The position numbers and the translations under genes are program-made. From Bacteroidales bacterium (GTDB lineage: Bacteria; Bacteroidota; Bacteroidia; Bacteroidales; PXBB01): a stretch of DNA of 64,000 nucleotides. Shown one piece after another: positions 8,319-17,708 of this stretch (the first letter of the stretch is position 1; every line of letters begins with the position of its first letter). The stretch spans positions 1 to 64,000 of the forward strand of contig JAQVVM010000023.1 of NCBI GenBank assembly GCA_028698995.1, given 5' to 3'. The notes beneath the pieces were generated by a model. The model saw nothing but the letters and a program-made list of their open reading frames with translations. It did not search any database and was not told where the DNA came from.

Positions 8319-8903
8319 CTACAAATCTCCGTTTTCAATCATAACCACAATTTCTTCAATCATTCTATCTTCACCAATAGGATCATATTCATCTTTTAAA
8401 TTGGCTGTGAAGATGCGGGCAATAGATTGCCAAAACAAAGCTGAAATAGTGCCTCTGAAGTCTTTTATAATAGAGTAAGAAGTTTGTCCTGTCTCTCTGT
8501 CAATAAGTTTTATGAGAATCTTTCCCTGAGAAAAGGTAAGATTTCTAATGTCTTTTTCGAACTGAGCTTTGAGGTCATCTTCAGCAATCTTCATGAGTTT
8601 TTTTCTTTCTCTTTCAGATGCTATCCCTATAAGCTGTGCCTCATATTCATTCATTTTATTTCCGGCAATCAATGCATAGGGGTATGCTTTTTTTACATTT
8701 CTGACCAAACGATTCCATTGCCTCTCTTCTCTGTTGTTTCTGAAAATTTTTGGAGCATATACCCTGACAACTGGTAATGATAAGTAGGCTATTGTATCAC
8801 CGTCAACAATGGTGCCTCTGACTACAGGTCCCTGAATATCCTGAGCATACAGATTGCCTGTTAGAATTGATATTGAAATTAGTAGGAGGATTATTCGTGT
8901 CAT
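8319..8903 (-). CDS. DUF4294 family protein
   Basis: A 194-residue protein with a signal peptide (RIILLLISISILTGNLYAQ, cleavage near residue 20). The body contains LPVVRVYAPKIFRNNREERQWNRLVRNVKKAYPYA, the strongly conserved block of DUF4294, a Bacteroidota-specific secreted family of unknown function. The charged helical middle (MNEYEAQLIGIASERERKKLMK) and the GKILIKLIDRETGQTSY strand also fit. It is convergent with the sugar transferase and followed upstream by WbqC on the same strand. Confidence 0.85.
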   Translation of the reverse strand: MTRIILLLISISILTGNLYAQDIQGPVVRGTIVDGDTIAYLSLPVVRVYAPKIFRNNREERQWNRLVRNVKKAYPYALIAGNKMNEYEAQLIGIASERERKKLMKIAEDDLKAQFEKDIRNLTFSQGKILIKLIDRETGQTSYSIIKDFRGTISALFWQSIARIFTANLKDEYDPIGEDRMIEEIVVMIENGDL

Positions 8904-8964
8904 TTTTTTTAAAATAGGTTAATTAAGTCTCAAATTCCATACCATTAGAAAAATTTAATAGTCA

Positions 8965-9621
8965 TTACTCTGAAAGCTGAACATTCAAAGCCCCTTCATT
9001 AAACAAAACATCTATGACACTTAAATTCGGAATAAAACCAAATTTTTCTGAAAAAACTTGATGGTATGGTTTCATGCCCATAATCCATACATTTTCCTCC
9101 GGTATCAAATATGTTTTACAATTGCAAAGATAACGGAAATCATTGAGAATTGAAAAGGGTTTAGTAAAATCCTTACTCATAGTGATGTATGGGCGAACTT
9201 TAATGATGTTTAGTAAAATGCTGTCAAGTAAATCAGTATTAAAATCAATTAGATAGGTATATTCTTTTTCATAGAAAGGTTTAAGAAAATCACTAAAAAA
9301 TTGAAGGTAAGGGGAAGAATTATAAGAAGAAACAATAGAACGCCAATGTAGTTTTTGCCAATCCTTGCTGTTATCAATTTTTATGTCTTTCGTTAATTCA
9401 AAATTATTATTCTTTTTTTTTACCGGAATGCTTAAACAATGAATCCCATGAGCAGAGTAAATATAACAACGGTTTCGAAGGCTTTGTTTCGGAAAGTTTT
9501 CCATCACTTCAATAACAGTTGAGTTAAATTTAATGAGTTTATGAATATAGGCTATTGAAGGTAAATATGAAGTTGCAAATAGGTTCAGTTCATTATTAAG
9601 AGTCATCATGAATTCTTGCAA
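8965..9621 (-). CDS. WbqC family protein
   Basis: A 218-residue cytoplasmic protein. SYLPSIAYIHKLIKFNSTVIEVMENFPKQSLRNRCYIYSAHG matches the opening of WbqC family members (FxPxYxPxxxY...), as do LSIPVKK and the KDWQKLHWRSIVSSYNSSPYLQFF block around 90-110. Some members are encoded in O-antigen loci. In Bacteroidota the gene is often found alone near signal peptidase or DUF4294 genes, and its reaction is not established. Met codons at residues 1, 5 and 6 are possible starts. Confidence 0.83.
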   Translation of the reverse strand: MQEFMMTLNNELNLFATSYLPSIAYIHKLIKFNSTVIEVMENFPKQSLRNRCYIYSAHGIHCLSIPVKKKNNNFELTKDIKIDNSKDWQKLHWRSIVSSYNSSPYLQFFSDFLKPFYEKEYTYLIDFNTDLLDSILLNIIKVRPYITMSKDFTKPFSILNDFRYLCNCKTYLIPEENVWIMGMKPYHQVFSEKFGFIPNLSVIDVLFNEGALNVQLSE

Positions 9622-9710
9622 ACTTTAATTAAGAAAATAAACTTTAATTAATATACGAATGCTAATTTATGGTATTTATTATAAACAAGGAAGAAAATAT
9701 TTAAAAAAAA

Positions 9711-9740
9711 TTTGGGATGAACATATTTTGATTAAATTCG
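9711..9740 (+). promoter_or_regulatory. Putative promoter of the mlaE operon
   Basis: A TTTG (9711-9714) is separated by 18 bases from TAAATTCG (9733-9740), a near match to the Bacteroidota TTTG/TAnnTTTG pair, 30 bases before the ATG of mlaE. Confidence 0.4.
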
Positions 9741-9769
9741 CATTAAACTTATAATTCATATTTTATTCT

Positions 9770-10513
9770 ATGTTAAAGTTTTTCAATGAATTAGGTGTGT
9801 ATTTTATACTTTTAGGCAAAGTATTTAAGAAGCCTGATAAGACAAAAGTGTTTTGGCAGCAACTGGTTTTTGAAATTGATAAAATTGGTTTAGACTCACT
9901 GGGAATTGTTTTTATTATTTCAATTTTTATGGGAGGTGTGGTTGCAATTCAAACAGCTTTTAATATTGATAGTCCCTGGTTTCCTGTTTATAGTGTTGGC
10001 TTTACGGTACGTCAGTCAGTAATTTTGGAATTTTCACCAACCATTGTCAGTTTAATTTTAGCCGGTAAAGTAGGTTCTCATATAGCCTCTGAGATTGGTA
10101 CCATGAGGGTAACTGAACAAATTGATGCCCTCGATATCATGGGTGTCAATTCGGCTAATTATCTCATATTACCCAAAATTGTTGCTGCAATGATTATAAA
10201 TCCGATACTTGTTGTAATCAGTATGTTTCTTGGTATTTTTGGTGGTTGGTTGGCATGTTATTTTACAGGACTTGTTATGTCAGCACATTATGTGTATGGA
10301 GTTCAACTTGATTTCAGGGGATATGATGTTTTTTATGCTCTTGTAAAAACTATTGTTTTTGCATTTCTCATCACATCAGCTTCCAGTTATAAGGGATATT
10401 ATGTTGAGGGAGGTTCTCTTGAAGTAGGTAAAGCCAGTACCAAAGCAGTGGTTTACAGCAGTATTCTTATCATTCTTTTCAACTTAATTTTAACTCAAAT
10501 GTTACTGTCATGA
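9770..10513 (+). CDS. mlaE: MlaE family lipid ABC transporter permease
   Basis: A 247-residue inner-membrane protein with five to six hydrophobic segments and the MlaE/DUF140 core (VAIQTAFNI, then SPTIVSLILAGKVGSHIASEIGTMRVTEQIDALDIMGV). The EIGTMRVTEQIDAL coupling segment contacts the MlaF ATPase. It works with MlaF in a phospholipid transport system that maintains outer-membrane asymmetry. The stop overlaps the mlaF start by 4 bp. No MCE-domain substrate-binding gene (mlaD) follows, although one is usual. Confidence 0.93.
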   Translation: MLKFFNELGVYFILLGKVFKKPDKTKVFWQQLVFEIDKIGLDSLGIVFIISIFMGGVVAIQTAFNIDSPWFPVYSVGFTVRQSVILEFSPTIVSLILAGKVGSHIASEIGTMRVTEQIDALDIMGVNSANYLILPKIVAAMIINPILVVISMFLGIFGGWLACYFTGLVMSAHYVYGVQLDFRGYDVFYALVKTIVFAFLITSASSYKGYYVEGGSLEVGKASTKAVVYSSILIILFNLILTQMLLS

Positions 10514-11259
10514 TCGAAGTTAAGAATGTAAACAAAAGCTTTAATGGGAAACATGTTCTAAAAGATGTATCAACAATTTTTGAACAGGGTAAAGTGAATA
10601 TGGTTATTGGTCAAAGTGGTTCTGGAAAAACCGTTCTCATAAAATGTATTGTTGGTTTGTTTGAACCTGATGAAGGAAGTATCTTTTTTAACGAGAGAAA
10701 CTTCATCGGGTTGGGTTTTAAAGAAAAAAAAGAAATCCGTAAGGAAATTGGGATGCTTTTTCAGGGAGCTGCCCTTTTTGATTCATTTAATGTCGAAGAA
10801 AACGTCATGTTTCCTCTCAATATGTTCACAGAAATGTCTTTAAGTGAAAAATTAGACAGGGTAAATTTCTGCCTGAAGCGGGTCAACCTTGAAAATGTAA
10901 ATAAACTTTCTCCGTCTGAACTAAGTGGTGGAATGAAGAAGCGTGTGGCCATTGCCCGTGCCATTGCCATGAATCCAAGATATTTGTTCTGTGATGAGCC
11001 AAATTCCGGTCTTGATCCGAAGACTTCCATTTTGATTGATAATCTAATCAGTGAAATCACAAAAGAGTTTAATATTACCACTATTGTAAATACTCATGAT
11101 ATGAATTCTGTATTTGAAGTGGGGGATAATATTGCCTTTATTTATAAAGGTTTGCTTTGGTGGCAAGGTACCTATCTTGAAATTATGGATTCTGATAATA
11201 CAGAACTCAATGACTTTGTTTATGCAACAGAATTGATGAAGAAAATTAAGAAAAAATGA
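10510..11259 (+). CDS. mlaF: MlaF family ABC transporter ATP-binding protein
   Basis: A 249-residue ABC ATPase: Walker A GQSGSGKT at 34-41, signature LSGGMKKRVAIARA near 138-151, Walker B YLFCDEPNSGLDP near 158-170, and the H-loop THD near 195. The GMKKR variant of the signature is typical of MlaF/Ttg2A ATPases. It energises MlaE. It is translationally coupled with mlaE (4-bp overlap) and with the following cvpA gene (4-bp overlap). Confidence 0.94.
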   Translation: MIEVKNVNKSFNGKHVLKDVSTIFEQGKVNMVIGQSGSGKTVLIKCIVGLFEPDEGSIFFNERNFIGLGFKEKKEIRKEIGMLFQGAALFDSFNVEENVMFPLNMFTEMSLSEKLDRVNFCLKRVNLENVNKLSPSELSGGMKKRVAIARAIAMNPRYLFCDEPNSGLDPKTSILIDNLISEITKEFNITTIVNTHDMNSVFEVGDNIAFIYKGLLWWQGTYLEIMDSDNTELNDFVYATELMKKIKKK

Positions 11260-11795
11260 AACTTCTTGATATTATTCTACTTGTTCCTTTGGTTTGGTTT
11301 ACAATTAAAGGTTTCCGCAAGGGTTTTATTATTGAGCTTGCAACTCTAGCAGCCCTTATTGGGGGCGTTTATATAGCTTATTTTTTCAGTGACATTACGG
11401 CAGATTTTCTATGCAGAATATTCGATTTTTACTCAAAATATTTATTGCCGATTTCATTTGTTGTTACTTTTATCATAGTTGTAATATTGGTTTTTATGTT
11501 GGCTAAAGCACTGGAGGCTGTTGTTAAGACAGTAAATCTTGGCTTGATAAATAAACTTGCAGGTGCTCTATTCGGACTTATTAAGATATCAATTATTCTC
11601 GGTTTTATCCTTTATCAGATTTCATACCTTGATATTAAAGAAAAGATAATTTCAAGTGAGGCTAAAGATACATCCTACACATACAAATATTTGATTAGAA
11701 TCTCACTTACCGTTATACCCATGGTAAAAAATATCAAAGATAGGGTAGATAGTTGTGTTGATAATGAAGCTGACAATACCAACGTGAATGAATGA
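11256..11795 (+). CDS. CvpA family membrane protein
   Basis: A 179-residue protein with four hydrophobic segments, starting LLDIILLVPLVWFTIKGFRKGFIIELATLAALIGGVYIAYFF. The GFRKGF turn after the first helix is the CvpA hallmark. The family is linked to colicin V production and envelope stress in E. coli; its mechanism is unclear. It overlaps mlaF at its start and rlmN at its end (8 bp), so the four genes form one compact transcript. The C-terminal tail (DSCVDNEADNTNVNE) is acidic and probably disordered. Confidence 0.85.
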   Translation: MKLLDIILLVPLVWFTIKGFRKGFIIELATLAALIGGVYIAYFFSDITADFLCRIFDFYSKYLLPISFVVTFIIVVILVFMLAKALEAVVKTVNLGLINKLAGALFGLIKISIILGFILYQISYLDIKEKIISSEAKDTSYTYKYLIRISLTVIPMVKNIKDRVDSCVDNEADNTNVNE

Positions 11796-12828
11796 TATAA
11801 GAAGCATCTCAAAAGAAGCGCTTAATAATTTTCTTACAAATATTGGAGTTGAGAGATTCAGAACCAAACAGGTTTGGAATTGGTTATGGAAGAATTTCGT
11901 CAGTTCTTTTGATGAAATGGTTAATATTCCTGTCTTAGTGAGAGATAAACTGAAAGAGAATTTCAGATTTCCAACGTATGAAGTTATCAAAGTAAGTGAA
12001 AGTAAGGATGGAACTACCAAAATGCTCATTCAGTTTTTTGATGGTTCACAAATCGAGTCTGTTCTTATCCCAACCGAAAAGCGACTTACTGCATGTATCT
12101 CGACTCAGGATGGATGCCCTGTAGGTTGCACCTTTTGTGCTACTGCTTTAATGGGTTTTAAACGGAATTTGAATGCAGGTGAAATTTATGCACAAGTCGT
12201 AATCCTTAATAAACTGGCTCTTGAAAAATTTGGCAAACAACTGACTAATATTGTTATTATGGGAATGGGAGAGCCATTGCTCAATTATGAACAGGTCATG
12301 ATGTTTTGCAATATTTTATCCTCTGAAGATGGCATGTTGTTTTCATCCGGAAGGATTACTTTGTCAAGTATAGGTTTGCCAAAAATGATAAAGAAGCTGA
12401 CTGAAGATAATTCGAAATTTAATTTGGCAATTTCTTTACATGCAACCAGTGATGAAAAAAGGAGTAAGATTATTCCGGCAAGTAAAGCCTATTCGATTGA
12501 GGAATTGATTAAATCACTTGACAATTATTGCAAAACAACCGGAAAGCAGATCACTTTTGAATACATTTTGCTGAAAGACTTCAATGACAGTCCAGAAGAT
12601 GCGCGTAATTTTGTAAAGATAAGCAGAAAAATACCTTCCAAAGTAAATATTATTAATTATAACACTTTTGATAATACGTTTTTTGAGAAATCTGATGATA
12701 AAACTACTGCTGACTTTATAAACATTTTAGAACAAAACAGAATTAATGTCAGACTCAGAATAAGCAGGGGTAGTGCAATAAATGCCGCTTGTGGTCAGTT
12801 AGCCGGCAGGAAAAAGGATGTAAAGTAA
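11788..12828 (+). CDS. rlmN: Dual-specificity 23S rRNA A2503 / tRNA A37 methyltransferase RlmN
   Basis: A 346-residue radical-SAM methyltransferase. The [4Fe-4S] cluster motif CPVGCTFC gives Cys110, Cys114 and Cys117, and the mechanistic Cys335 occurs in INAACGQLA near the C-terminus. MGMGEPLLNY and the LAISLHAT block are also canonical. The N-terminal helical domain (FRTKQVWNWLWKN) binds RNA. It adds C2-methyl to A2503 of 23S rRNA and, in many bacteria, to A37 of some tRNAs. It overlaps cvpA and is convergent with the FISUMP lipoprotein gene. Confidence 0.95.
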   Translation: MNDIRSISKEALNNFLTNIGVERFRTKQVWNWLWKNFVSSFDEMVNIPVLVRDKLKENFRFPTYEVIKVSESKDGTTKMLIQFFDGSQIESVLIPTEKRLTACISTQDGCPVGCTFCATALMGFKRNLNAGEIYAQVVILNKLALEKFGKQLTNIVIMGMGEPLLNYEQVMMFCNILSSEDGMLFSSGRITLSSIGLPKMIKKLTEDNSKFNLAISLHATSDEKRSKIIPASKAYSIEELIKSLDNYCKTTGKQITFEYILLKDFNDSPEDARNFVKISRKIPSKVNIINYNTFDNTFFEKSDDKTTADFINILEQNRINVRLRISRGSAINAACGQLAGRKKDVK

Positions 12829-12832
12829 ATGG

Positions 12833-13567
12833 TTATTGTTTATAAATACATCTTACAGAGAAAGCATTGTTTTTTGGGAAATTGTCCCTTCGTACTTTTA
12901 AGTTGTTCCAAAACATACTTCTGCCATAAGCATTATACTGATTAAATTCGCTTGCTGTCCACCAATATCCATAATCACCAACATAATGGAAAGAGCCGAG
13001 TAAGCTTCGGGTACCACCGGGAAGAGCCTTAAATCCAAAATTATCTGTTCCATTGCCATTCTGATTCCAACCGCTTGTTGCTTTAAGTTTCTGCCCAAGA
13101 TTAACGCCCCTATCATCAATAATATTTGGATCATTTACAGAGGGATCCACAAAATGTTCCATCTGGTACCATTCGGCATCTGAAGGCACTTTCCAACCTG
13201 TAGGGCACAAAATACTTGTATCTACTGCGAAATGATTGTATAACAATCCATAAATAGCGACATTACTTACATTGTTATCATGTATGCAATATGCCGCAGT
13301 GGTTAAGCTATTCCATTGAGTGTTGTCTGATACATGAGGAATTGCAGTGCCATTACTGTATTTAGTTGTTTTAAGATTTTGTGCCATCCAAACCTGCGTT
13401 CCGATTGTTACTGCAGCATACACATTCCCGTCAGCATCAGTAACTGAAGTGGGAAGCTCAGGTGTATCATCAACGAGGTCATCGTCTTTTTTACAACTCA
13501 GTGAGGCTACCAAAAGCAAAAGAAAAATGATGGATAAACTCAATAATTTTGAGGTTGTGATTTTCAT
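12833..13567 (-). CDS. FISUMP-domain lipoprotein
   Basis: A 244-residue lipoprotein with lipobox SLSC (Cys25). The mature protein is the 'Fibrobacter succinogenes major paralogous' domain: VTDADGNVYAAVTIGTQVWMAQNLKTTKYSNG, CPTGWKVPSDAEWYQ (about 140-155), ALPGGTRS, and the closing YWWTASE...GRSMF...NAFSVRCI block. The domain is a C-type-lectin-like fold abundant on surface proteins of Fibrobacter and Bacteroidota; its ligand is unknown. It stands alone between rlmN and the decarboxylase operon. Confidence 0.9.
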   Translation of the reverse strand: MKITTSKLLSLSIIFLLLLVASLSCKKDDDLVDDTPELPTSVTDADGNVYAAVTIGTQVWMAQNLKTTKYSNGTAIPHVSDNTQWNSLTTAAYCIHDNNVSNVAIYGLLYNHFAVDTSILCPTGWKVPSDAEWYQMEHFVDPSVNDPNIIDDRGVNLGQKLKATSGWNQNGNGTDNFGFKALPGGTRSLLGSFHYVGDYGYWWTASEFNQYNAYGRSMFWNNLKVRRDNFPKNNAFSVRCIYKQ

Positions 13568-13601
13568 GTATTTGTTTTAAATAGTATTAATGATTCAGAT
13601 T

Positions 13602-14762
13602 TTAACTAAGAAAGCTGAGCAGAATACCTGCCGCTACGGCGCTTCCAATAACACCAGCTACATTGGGACCCATGGCATGCATCAGCAAATGGTTGGTTTT
13701 ATCATATTCCAATCCGACCATTTGGGATACACGGGCACTGTCTGGGACAGCAGAAACACCTGAATTCCCAATCAATGGGTTTATCTTACTGCCTTCTTTT
13801 AAAAACAAATTCAGGAACTTAACAAACAGCACTCCACCGGTAGTGGCAATAATAAAAGAGAAAGCCCCTAAAGCAAAAATACCTACTGATTTGACTGTTA
13901 AGAATGTAGTAGCTTGTGTAGATGCACCCACTGTTAACCCAATTAAAATGGTAACAATATCAATCAAAGAACCCTTAGCAGTATCTGCGAGGCGTTTGGT
14001 TACACCACTTTCTTTCAGTAAATTTCCAAAGAAAAGCATCCCCAATAAAGGCATACCACTGGGAACAATAAATGTAGTGAGAAGTAAGCCCACAATCGGG
14101 AAAAGAATTTTTTCTAATTTGGCAACCTGACGTGGAGGTTTCATCCGTATGAGTCGCTCTTTATGAGTTGTCAATAACCTCATAATTGGGGGTTGAATAA
14201 CAGGAACTAGAGCCATATACGAATAGGCGGAAACAGCAATAGCCCCCATAAGTTCGGGAGCAAGCTTTGAAGATAGAAAGATTGCAGTGGGGCCATCAGC
14301 ACCACCTATAATGCCAATAGCACCAGCCTCTGAGGCATTGAAGCCAAGCAGGAGTGCAATGGCATAAGCACCAAAAATGCCAAACTGTGCTGCAGCACCA
14401 ATTAAGATAAGTTTAGGGTTAGAGATAAGAGCTGAGAAATCAGTCATGGCTCCAATACCAAGGAATATCAAAGGAGGGTAAATACCGTTTAACACACCAA
14501 AGTAAAGGTAATTCATAACGCTTCCGCTCTCATAAACGCCAATTTTTAAACCCGGATAAAAGGGTACATTCCCAACCAACATCCCAAATCCGATAGGAAC
14601 AAGAAGCATGGGTTCATAATCTTTTGCTATTGCCAAATAAATAAAAACCAAACCAATGATAATCATTACAATATGTCCTATTGTAAAATTTGCAAAAGCA
14701 GTATAAGTGAAGAACTGACCTAAATGGTCGGTTAAAAAAGAAAAAAATCCAGAATTTTCCAT
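13602..14762 (-). CDS. mmdB: Na+-translocating decarboxylase beta subunit (methylmalonyl-CoA decarboxylase)
   Basis: A 386-residue membrane protein with about ten hydrophobic segments. The key OadB/MmdB motifs are present: IGIIGGADGPTAIFLSSKL (about 150-168), with the Asp implicated in Na+ binding, and GNSGVSAVPDSARVSQ (about 330-345). It decarboxylates carboxybiotin and pumps Na+ outward. It is the last gene of mce-mmdA-oadG-like-mmdC-mmdB, 4 bp after the biotin carrier. The neighbouring epimerase favours methylmalonyl-CoA rather than oxaloacetate as substrate. Confidence 0.93.
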   Translation of the reverse strand: MENSGFFSFLTDHLGQFFTYTAFANFTIGHIVMIIIGLVFIYLAIAKDYEPMLLVPIGFGMLVGNVPFYPGLKIGVYESGSVMNYLYFGVLNGIYPPLIFLGIGAMTDFSALISNPKLILIGAAAQFGIFGAYAIALLLGFNASEAGAIGIIGGADGPTAIFLSSKLAPELMGAIAVSAYSYMALVPVIQPPIMRLLTTHKERLIRMKPPRQVAKLEKILFPIVGLLLTTFIVPSGMPLLGMLFFGNLLKESGVTKRLADTAKGSLIDIVTILIGLTVGASTQATTFLTVKSVGIFALGAFSFIIATTGGVLFVKFLNLFLKEGSKINPLIGNSGVSAVPDSARVSQMVGLEYDKTNHLLMHAMGPNVAGVIGSAVAAGILLSFLS

Positions 14763-14766
14763 TTTA

Positions 14767-15207
14767 TTAGTCTCCTATGATTATTAACACATCGCCTTCC
14801 ATCACAGAATCCCCTTTAGAAAACTTAAGGGAAACAACAGTTCCTTCCTTATGACTGTCAATATTATTTTCCATTTTCATGGCTTCAAGAGTCATCAGTT
14901 TCTGCCCAACTTTTACTTTCTCACCCTCTCTCACATGCACATCAAGAATTACGCCCGGCAGTGGTGATTTGATAGGTGATTCGCCCTTTTGTTCAATTGG
15001 TTTGCTTGTTCGTGAAACAGCAGGTGTGCTTTCAGCAGTAGCAACATGAGAAGAACGTACCAAACGTGGTGTCTTTTGTTTAATTTCTTTGTCAATTTCA
15101 ACTTCGTAAGGAGTTCCGTTAACTTCAACTTTTGCTTTGTTTCCTTCAACACTAAGAATCTCAACTTCGTATTGAATGCCGTTTATTTTGTATTTAAAAG
15201 TATTCAT
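14767..15207 (-). CDS. mmdC: Biotin carrier subunit of the decarboxylase
   Basis: A 146-residue protein. The C-terminal biotinyl domain has the motif EAMKMEN with biotinylated Lys111. The N-terminal 45 residues form the small beta domain (YKINGIQYEVEILSVEGNKAKVEVNGTPYEVEI) found in Bacteroidota biotin carriers, followed by a flexible Ser/Thr/Ala-rich linker. It shuttles CO2 between the carboxyltransferase MmdA and the membrane subunit MmdB. It lies 4 bp upstream of mmdB. Confidence 0.93.
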   Translation of the reverse strand: MNTFKYKINGIQYEVEILSVEGNKAKVEVNGTPYEVEIDKEIKQKTPRLVRSSHVATAESTPAVSRTSKPIEQKGESPIKSPLPGVILDVHVREGEKVKVGQKLMTLEAMKMENNIDSHKEGTVVSLKFSKGDSVMEGDVLIIIGD

Positions 15208-15236
15208 TATTAAATATTATTATGTTTCTTTAAATA

Positions 15237-16121
15237 TTACTTACGATCGGGGTTTTGTCTTAATCCATAAATTTTTGAGCTCCATGGGGAATAAGACCTC
15301 GAAACCTTATTAATTGTTAAAACAGCTTCTTCAAAATCGTGCAGTTCAGATGTGTACATATGAAGAGCTAAACCTATGGCTGCATAGACATTTCCGTCAG
15401 CTTCATCCTGAATTTTGGATGCTTCTTCCAATTTTCCTTCTTTAATAAGTGCATTTTTTGCACGGTCACTTTTAAATTTAAGACCAATCTGTCTGAAAAT
15501 CAGATATAGGAACATTAAGGCTGTAAAAACAACAGACATTGCTATTATAGCCATGCCAATTCCCCAAGGGTCCAACTTTAGAAACATTTGTGAAGATGTT
15601 ATCTTTTCCTCAGGTGAGTTTGTTCCATTTGGGGTTGCTTGTTTTAAAATCCCTTTTTCTCCGATACCATCAGTAACATAACCGAAAGAAACATTGCTTT
15701 GTTGATTTTGCAAGGTTATACTGTCAATCAAATTTTCATCAGCATCATAGAAAGCTAAAAAATCCCCGTCTTGTAGCGTGAAATTCAGATGGTTTACTCC
15801 CTTTGAAGTATCACCATCAGCCCAAAAAAGCAGATATCCTTGGCTTTCAATATAGCAATTGGCAGCTCCTTTGATAATTTTAAACTTTTTGGGATTGTTT
15901 CGATCGTTACTGATATAACACTCCCCTATGTTTACTTTGTTGTAGGCTGTATTAAACAGTTCAATCCATGGACCTCTTTTATTGTGTTCATCAACAATGC
16001 TGGAATCATTAAACACTAAAACTTCGTTAATTCTAATATCGCTTTGATTTTGGCAAAACACATTTTTACCGGAAAAATAAAACACATTTATGAGGAAAAC
16101 TATAAATATTAATTTTTTCAT
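15237..16121 (-). CDS. Lamin-tail domain fused to an OadG-type decarboxylase subunit
   Basis: A 294-residue protein with a signal peptide (KLIFIVFLINVFYFSGKNVFCQ). Residues about 27-150 form a lamin-tail domain (RINEVLVFNDSSIVDEHNKRGPWIELFN, NIGECYISNDRNNPKKFKI, FADGDT-like turn, NFTLQDGDFLAFYD). One transmembrane helix follows at about 185-209 (PWGIGMAIIAMSVVFTALMFLYLIF), which is the OadG/MmdD gamma-subunit segment. The C-terminal cytoplasmic region (220-294) is charged. OadG subunits assemble the decarboxylase, so the lamin-tail domain should face the periplasm. It is placed between mmdA and mmdC as expected for the gamma/delta subunit. Confidence 0.82.
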   Translation of the reverse strand: MKKLIFIVFLINVFYFSGKNVFCQNQSDIRINEVLVFNDSSIVDEHNKRGPWIELFNTAYNKVNIGECYISNDRNNPKKFKIIKGAANCYIESQGYLLFWADGDTSKGVNHLNFTLQDGDFLAFYDADENLIDSITLQNQQSNVSFGYVTDGIGEKGILKQATPNGTNSPEEKITSSQMFLKLDPWGIGMAIIAMSVVFTALMFLYLIFRQIGLKFKSDRAKNALIKEGKLEEASKIQDEADGNVYAAIGLALHMYTSELHDFEEAVLTINKVSRSYSPWSSKIYGLRQNPDRK

Positions 16122-16136
16122 TTTAGAAATCTGTTA

Positions 16137-17696
16137 TTATAAAGGTAAGTTATCGTGCTTTTTTGGTGGGTTTAAATCTTTTTTAGTGGAAAGAGATTGT
16201 AGTGCCCTAATAATTCTAAAACGGGTATTACGTGGTTCAATAACTTCATCAATATATCCGTATTGAGCTGCATTATAAGGTGTGGCAAATTTATCCTTGT
16301 ATTCCTTTTCCCTTTCAATAATAAACTTTTCTCTTTCTTTGTCATCAGTAAACTCAGCAAGTTCTTTTTGATAAAGCACTTCAATAGCTCCTTTAGGGCC
16401 CATTACAGCAATTTCGGCCATAGGCCAAGCATAATTAAAATCGCCTCTTAAATGTTTTGAGCTCATCACACAATAAGCTCCGCCATAAGCTTTTCTGAGT
16501 ACAACCGTAATTTTGGGAACTGTTGCCTCTCCGTAAGCGTAAAGTAATTTGGCACCGTGAATAATAATACCACCGTATTCCTGAGCAGTACCGGGTAAAA
16601 ATCCCGGAACATCAACCAATGTAACTAAAGGAATGTTGAACGCATCACAAAAACGGACGAAACGTGCAGCTTTACGTGATGCATTGATGTCTAAAACACC
16701 TGCGAGATGTTTTGGTTGGTTTGCAACAATGCCCACAGATTTGCCGTTAAATCTTGCAAAACCCACAACGATATTAGGAGCATAAGTTTTTTGAACTTCA
16801 AGGAATTCATTATTATCAACAATTGACCAGATTACGTCTTTAACATCGTAAGGTTTATTGGGATTGTCAGGGATTATTTCATTCAGGGCGTCCTCCAGTC
16901 TATCAATAGGATCATCACATTGTATGCTCTGCGGGTCTTCAAGGTTATTTTGAGGTAAATAACTGAGAAGTTTTCGAATCAACAACATACCTTCTTCTTC
17001 GTTTTCAGCAATAAAATGGTTTACGCCTGATTTGGCACCATGAACATCTGCGCCACCTAATTCTTCTGTTGTTACAATTTCACCGGTCACAGTTTTTACG
17101 ACTTTAGGACCTGTAACAAACATATAGGAATTATCTTTAGTCATCAGCGTAAAATCCGTTAAAGCAGGTGAGTAAACTGCTCCCCCAGCACAAGGGCCAA
17201 AAATGGCAGAAATCTGAGGGATAACGCCTGAAGCCATGATATTGCGCTGAAATATTTCAGCATATCCGGCCAGACTGGAAACACCCTCCTGAATTCGAGC
17301 CCCACCGCTATCGTTAATTCCAATGACAGGAGCACCTGTTTTCATGGCTTTATCCATAACTTTACATATCTTTTCAGCATAAGCCAAAGATAAGGAGCCA
17401 CCGAAAACGGTAAAATCCTGAGAAAAGACATAGACCAGACGTCCGTCAATAGTGCCATAACCTGTCACAACGCCATCGGAATAGTACTTCTGTTTATCAA
17501 GTTCAAAATCTGTACATCTATGTGTAACAAACATGTCAAACTCTTCAAAACTTTTTTCATCCAATAGTAATTCTATTCTTTCTCTTGCTGTAAGTTTCCC
17601 TTTTTTATGCTGAGAATCGATGCGTTTCTGCCCTCCGCCTAATTTTGCTTGAACTCTTTTGTCAAGAAGTTCTTTGATAGTATCTTGAATTGCCAT
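16137..17696 (-). CDS. mmdA: Methylmalonyl-CoA decarboxylase alpha subunit (acyl-CoA carboxyltransferase)
   Basis: A 519-residue carboxyltransferase of the PccB/MmdA family. It has the two crotonase-like halves, with [10 protein letters not shown] near 125-134 in the acyl-CoA half and [23 protein letters not shown] near 375 with [10 protein letters not shown] in the biotin half. It moves the carboxyl group from (S)-methylmalonyl-CoA to the biotin of MmdC. The same fold serves as propionyl-CoA carboxylase beta subunit, but the MmdB and OadG genes in the operon and the absence of a biotin carboxylase gene favour the decarboxylase role. Confidence 0.92.
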   Translation of the reverse strand: MAIQDTIKELLDKRVQAKLGGGQKRIDSQHKKGKLTARERIELLLDEKSFEEFDMFVTHRCTDFELDKQKYYSDGVVTGYGTIDGRLVYVFSQDFTVFGGSLSLAYAEKICKVMDKAMKTGAPVIGINDSGGARIQEGVSSLAGYAEIFQRNIMASGVIPQISAIFGPCAGGAVYSPALTDFTLMTKDNSYMFVTGPKVVKTVTGEIVTTEELGGADVHGAKSGVNHFIAENEEEGMLLIRKLLSYLPQNNLEDPQSIQCDDPIDRLEDALNEIIPDNPNKPYDVKDVIWSIVDNNEFLEVQKTYAPNIVVGFARFNGKSVGIVANQPKHLAGVLDINASRKAARFVRFCDAFNIPLVTLVDVPGFLPGTAQEYGGIIIHGAKLLYAYGEATVPKITVVLRKAYGGAYCVMSSKHLRGDFNYAWPMAEIAVMGPKGAIEVLYQKELAEFTDDKEREKFIIEREKEYKDKFATPYNAAQYGYIDEVIEPRNTRFRIIRALQSLSTKKDLNPPKKHDNLPL

Positions 17697-17708
17697 AATA
17701 AAATTATT

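Noticed and set aside
13663-14130. 155-residue reading frame on the plus strand opposite mmdB
   Set aside because: It is antisense to a well-conserved membrane subunit, with composition typical of a reverse-strand shadow.
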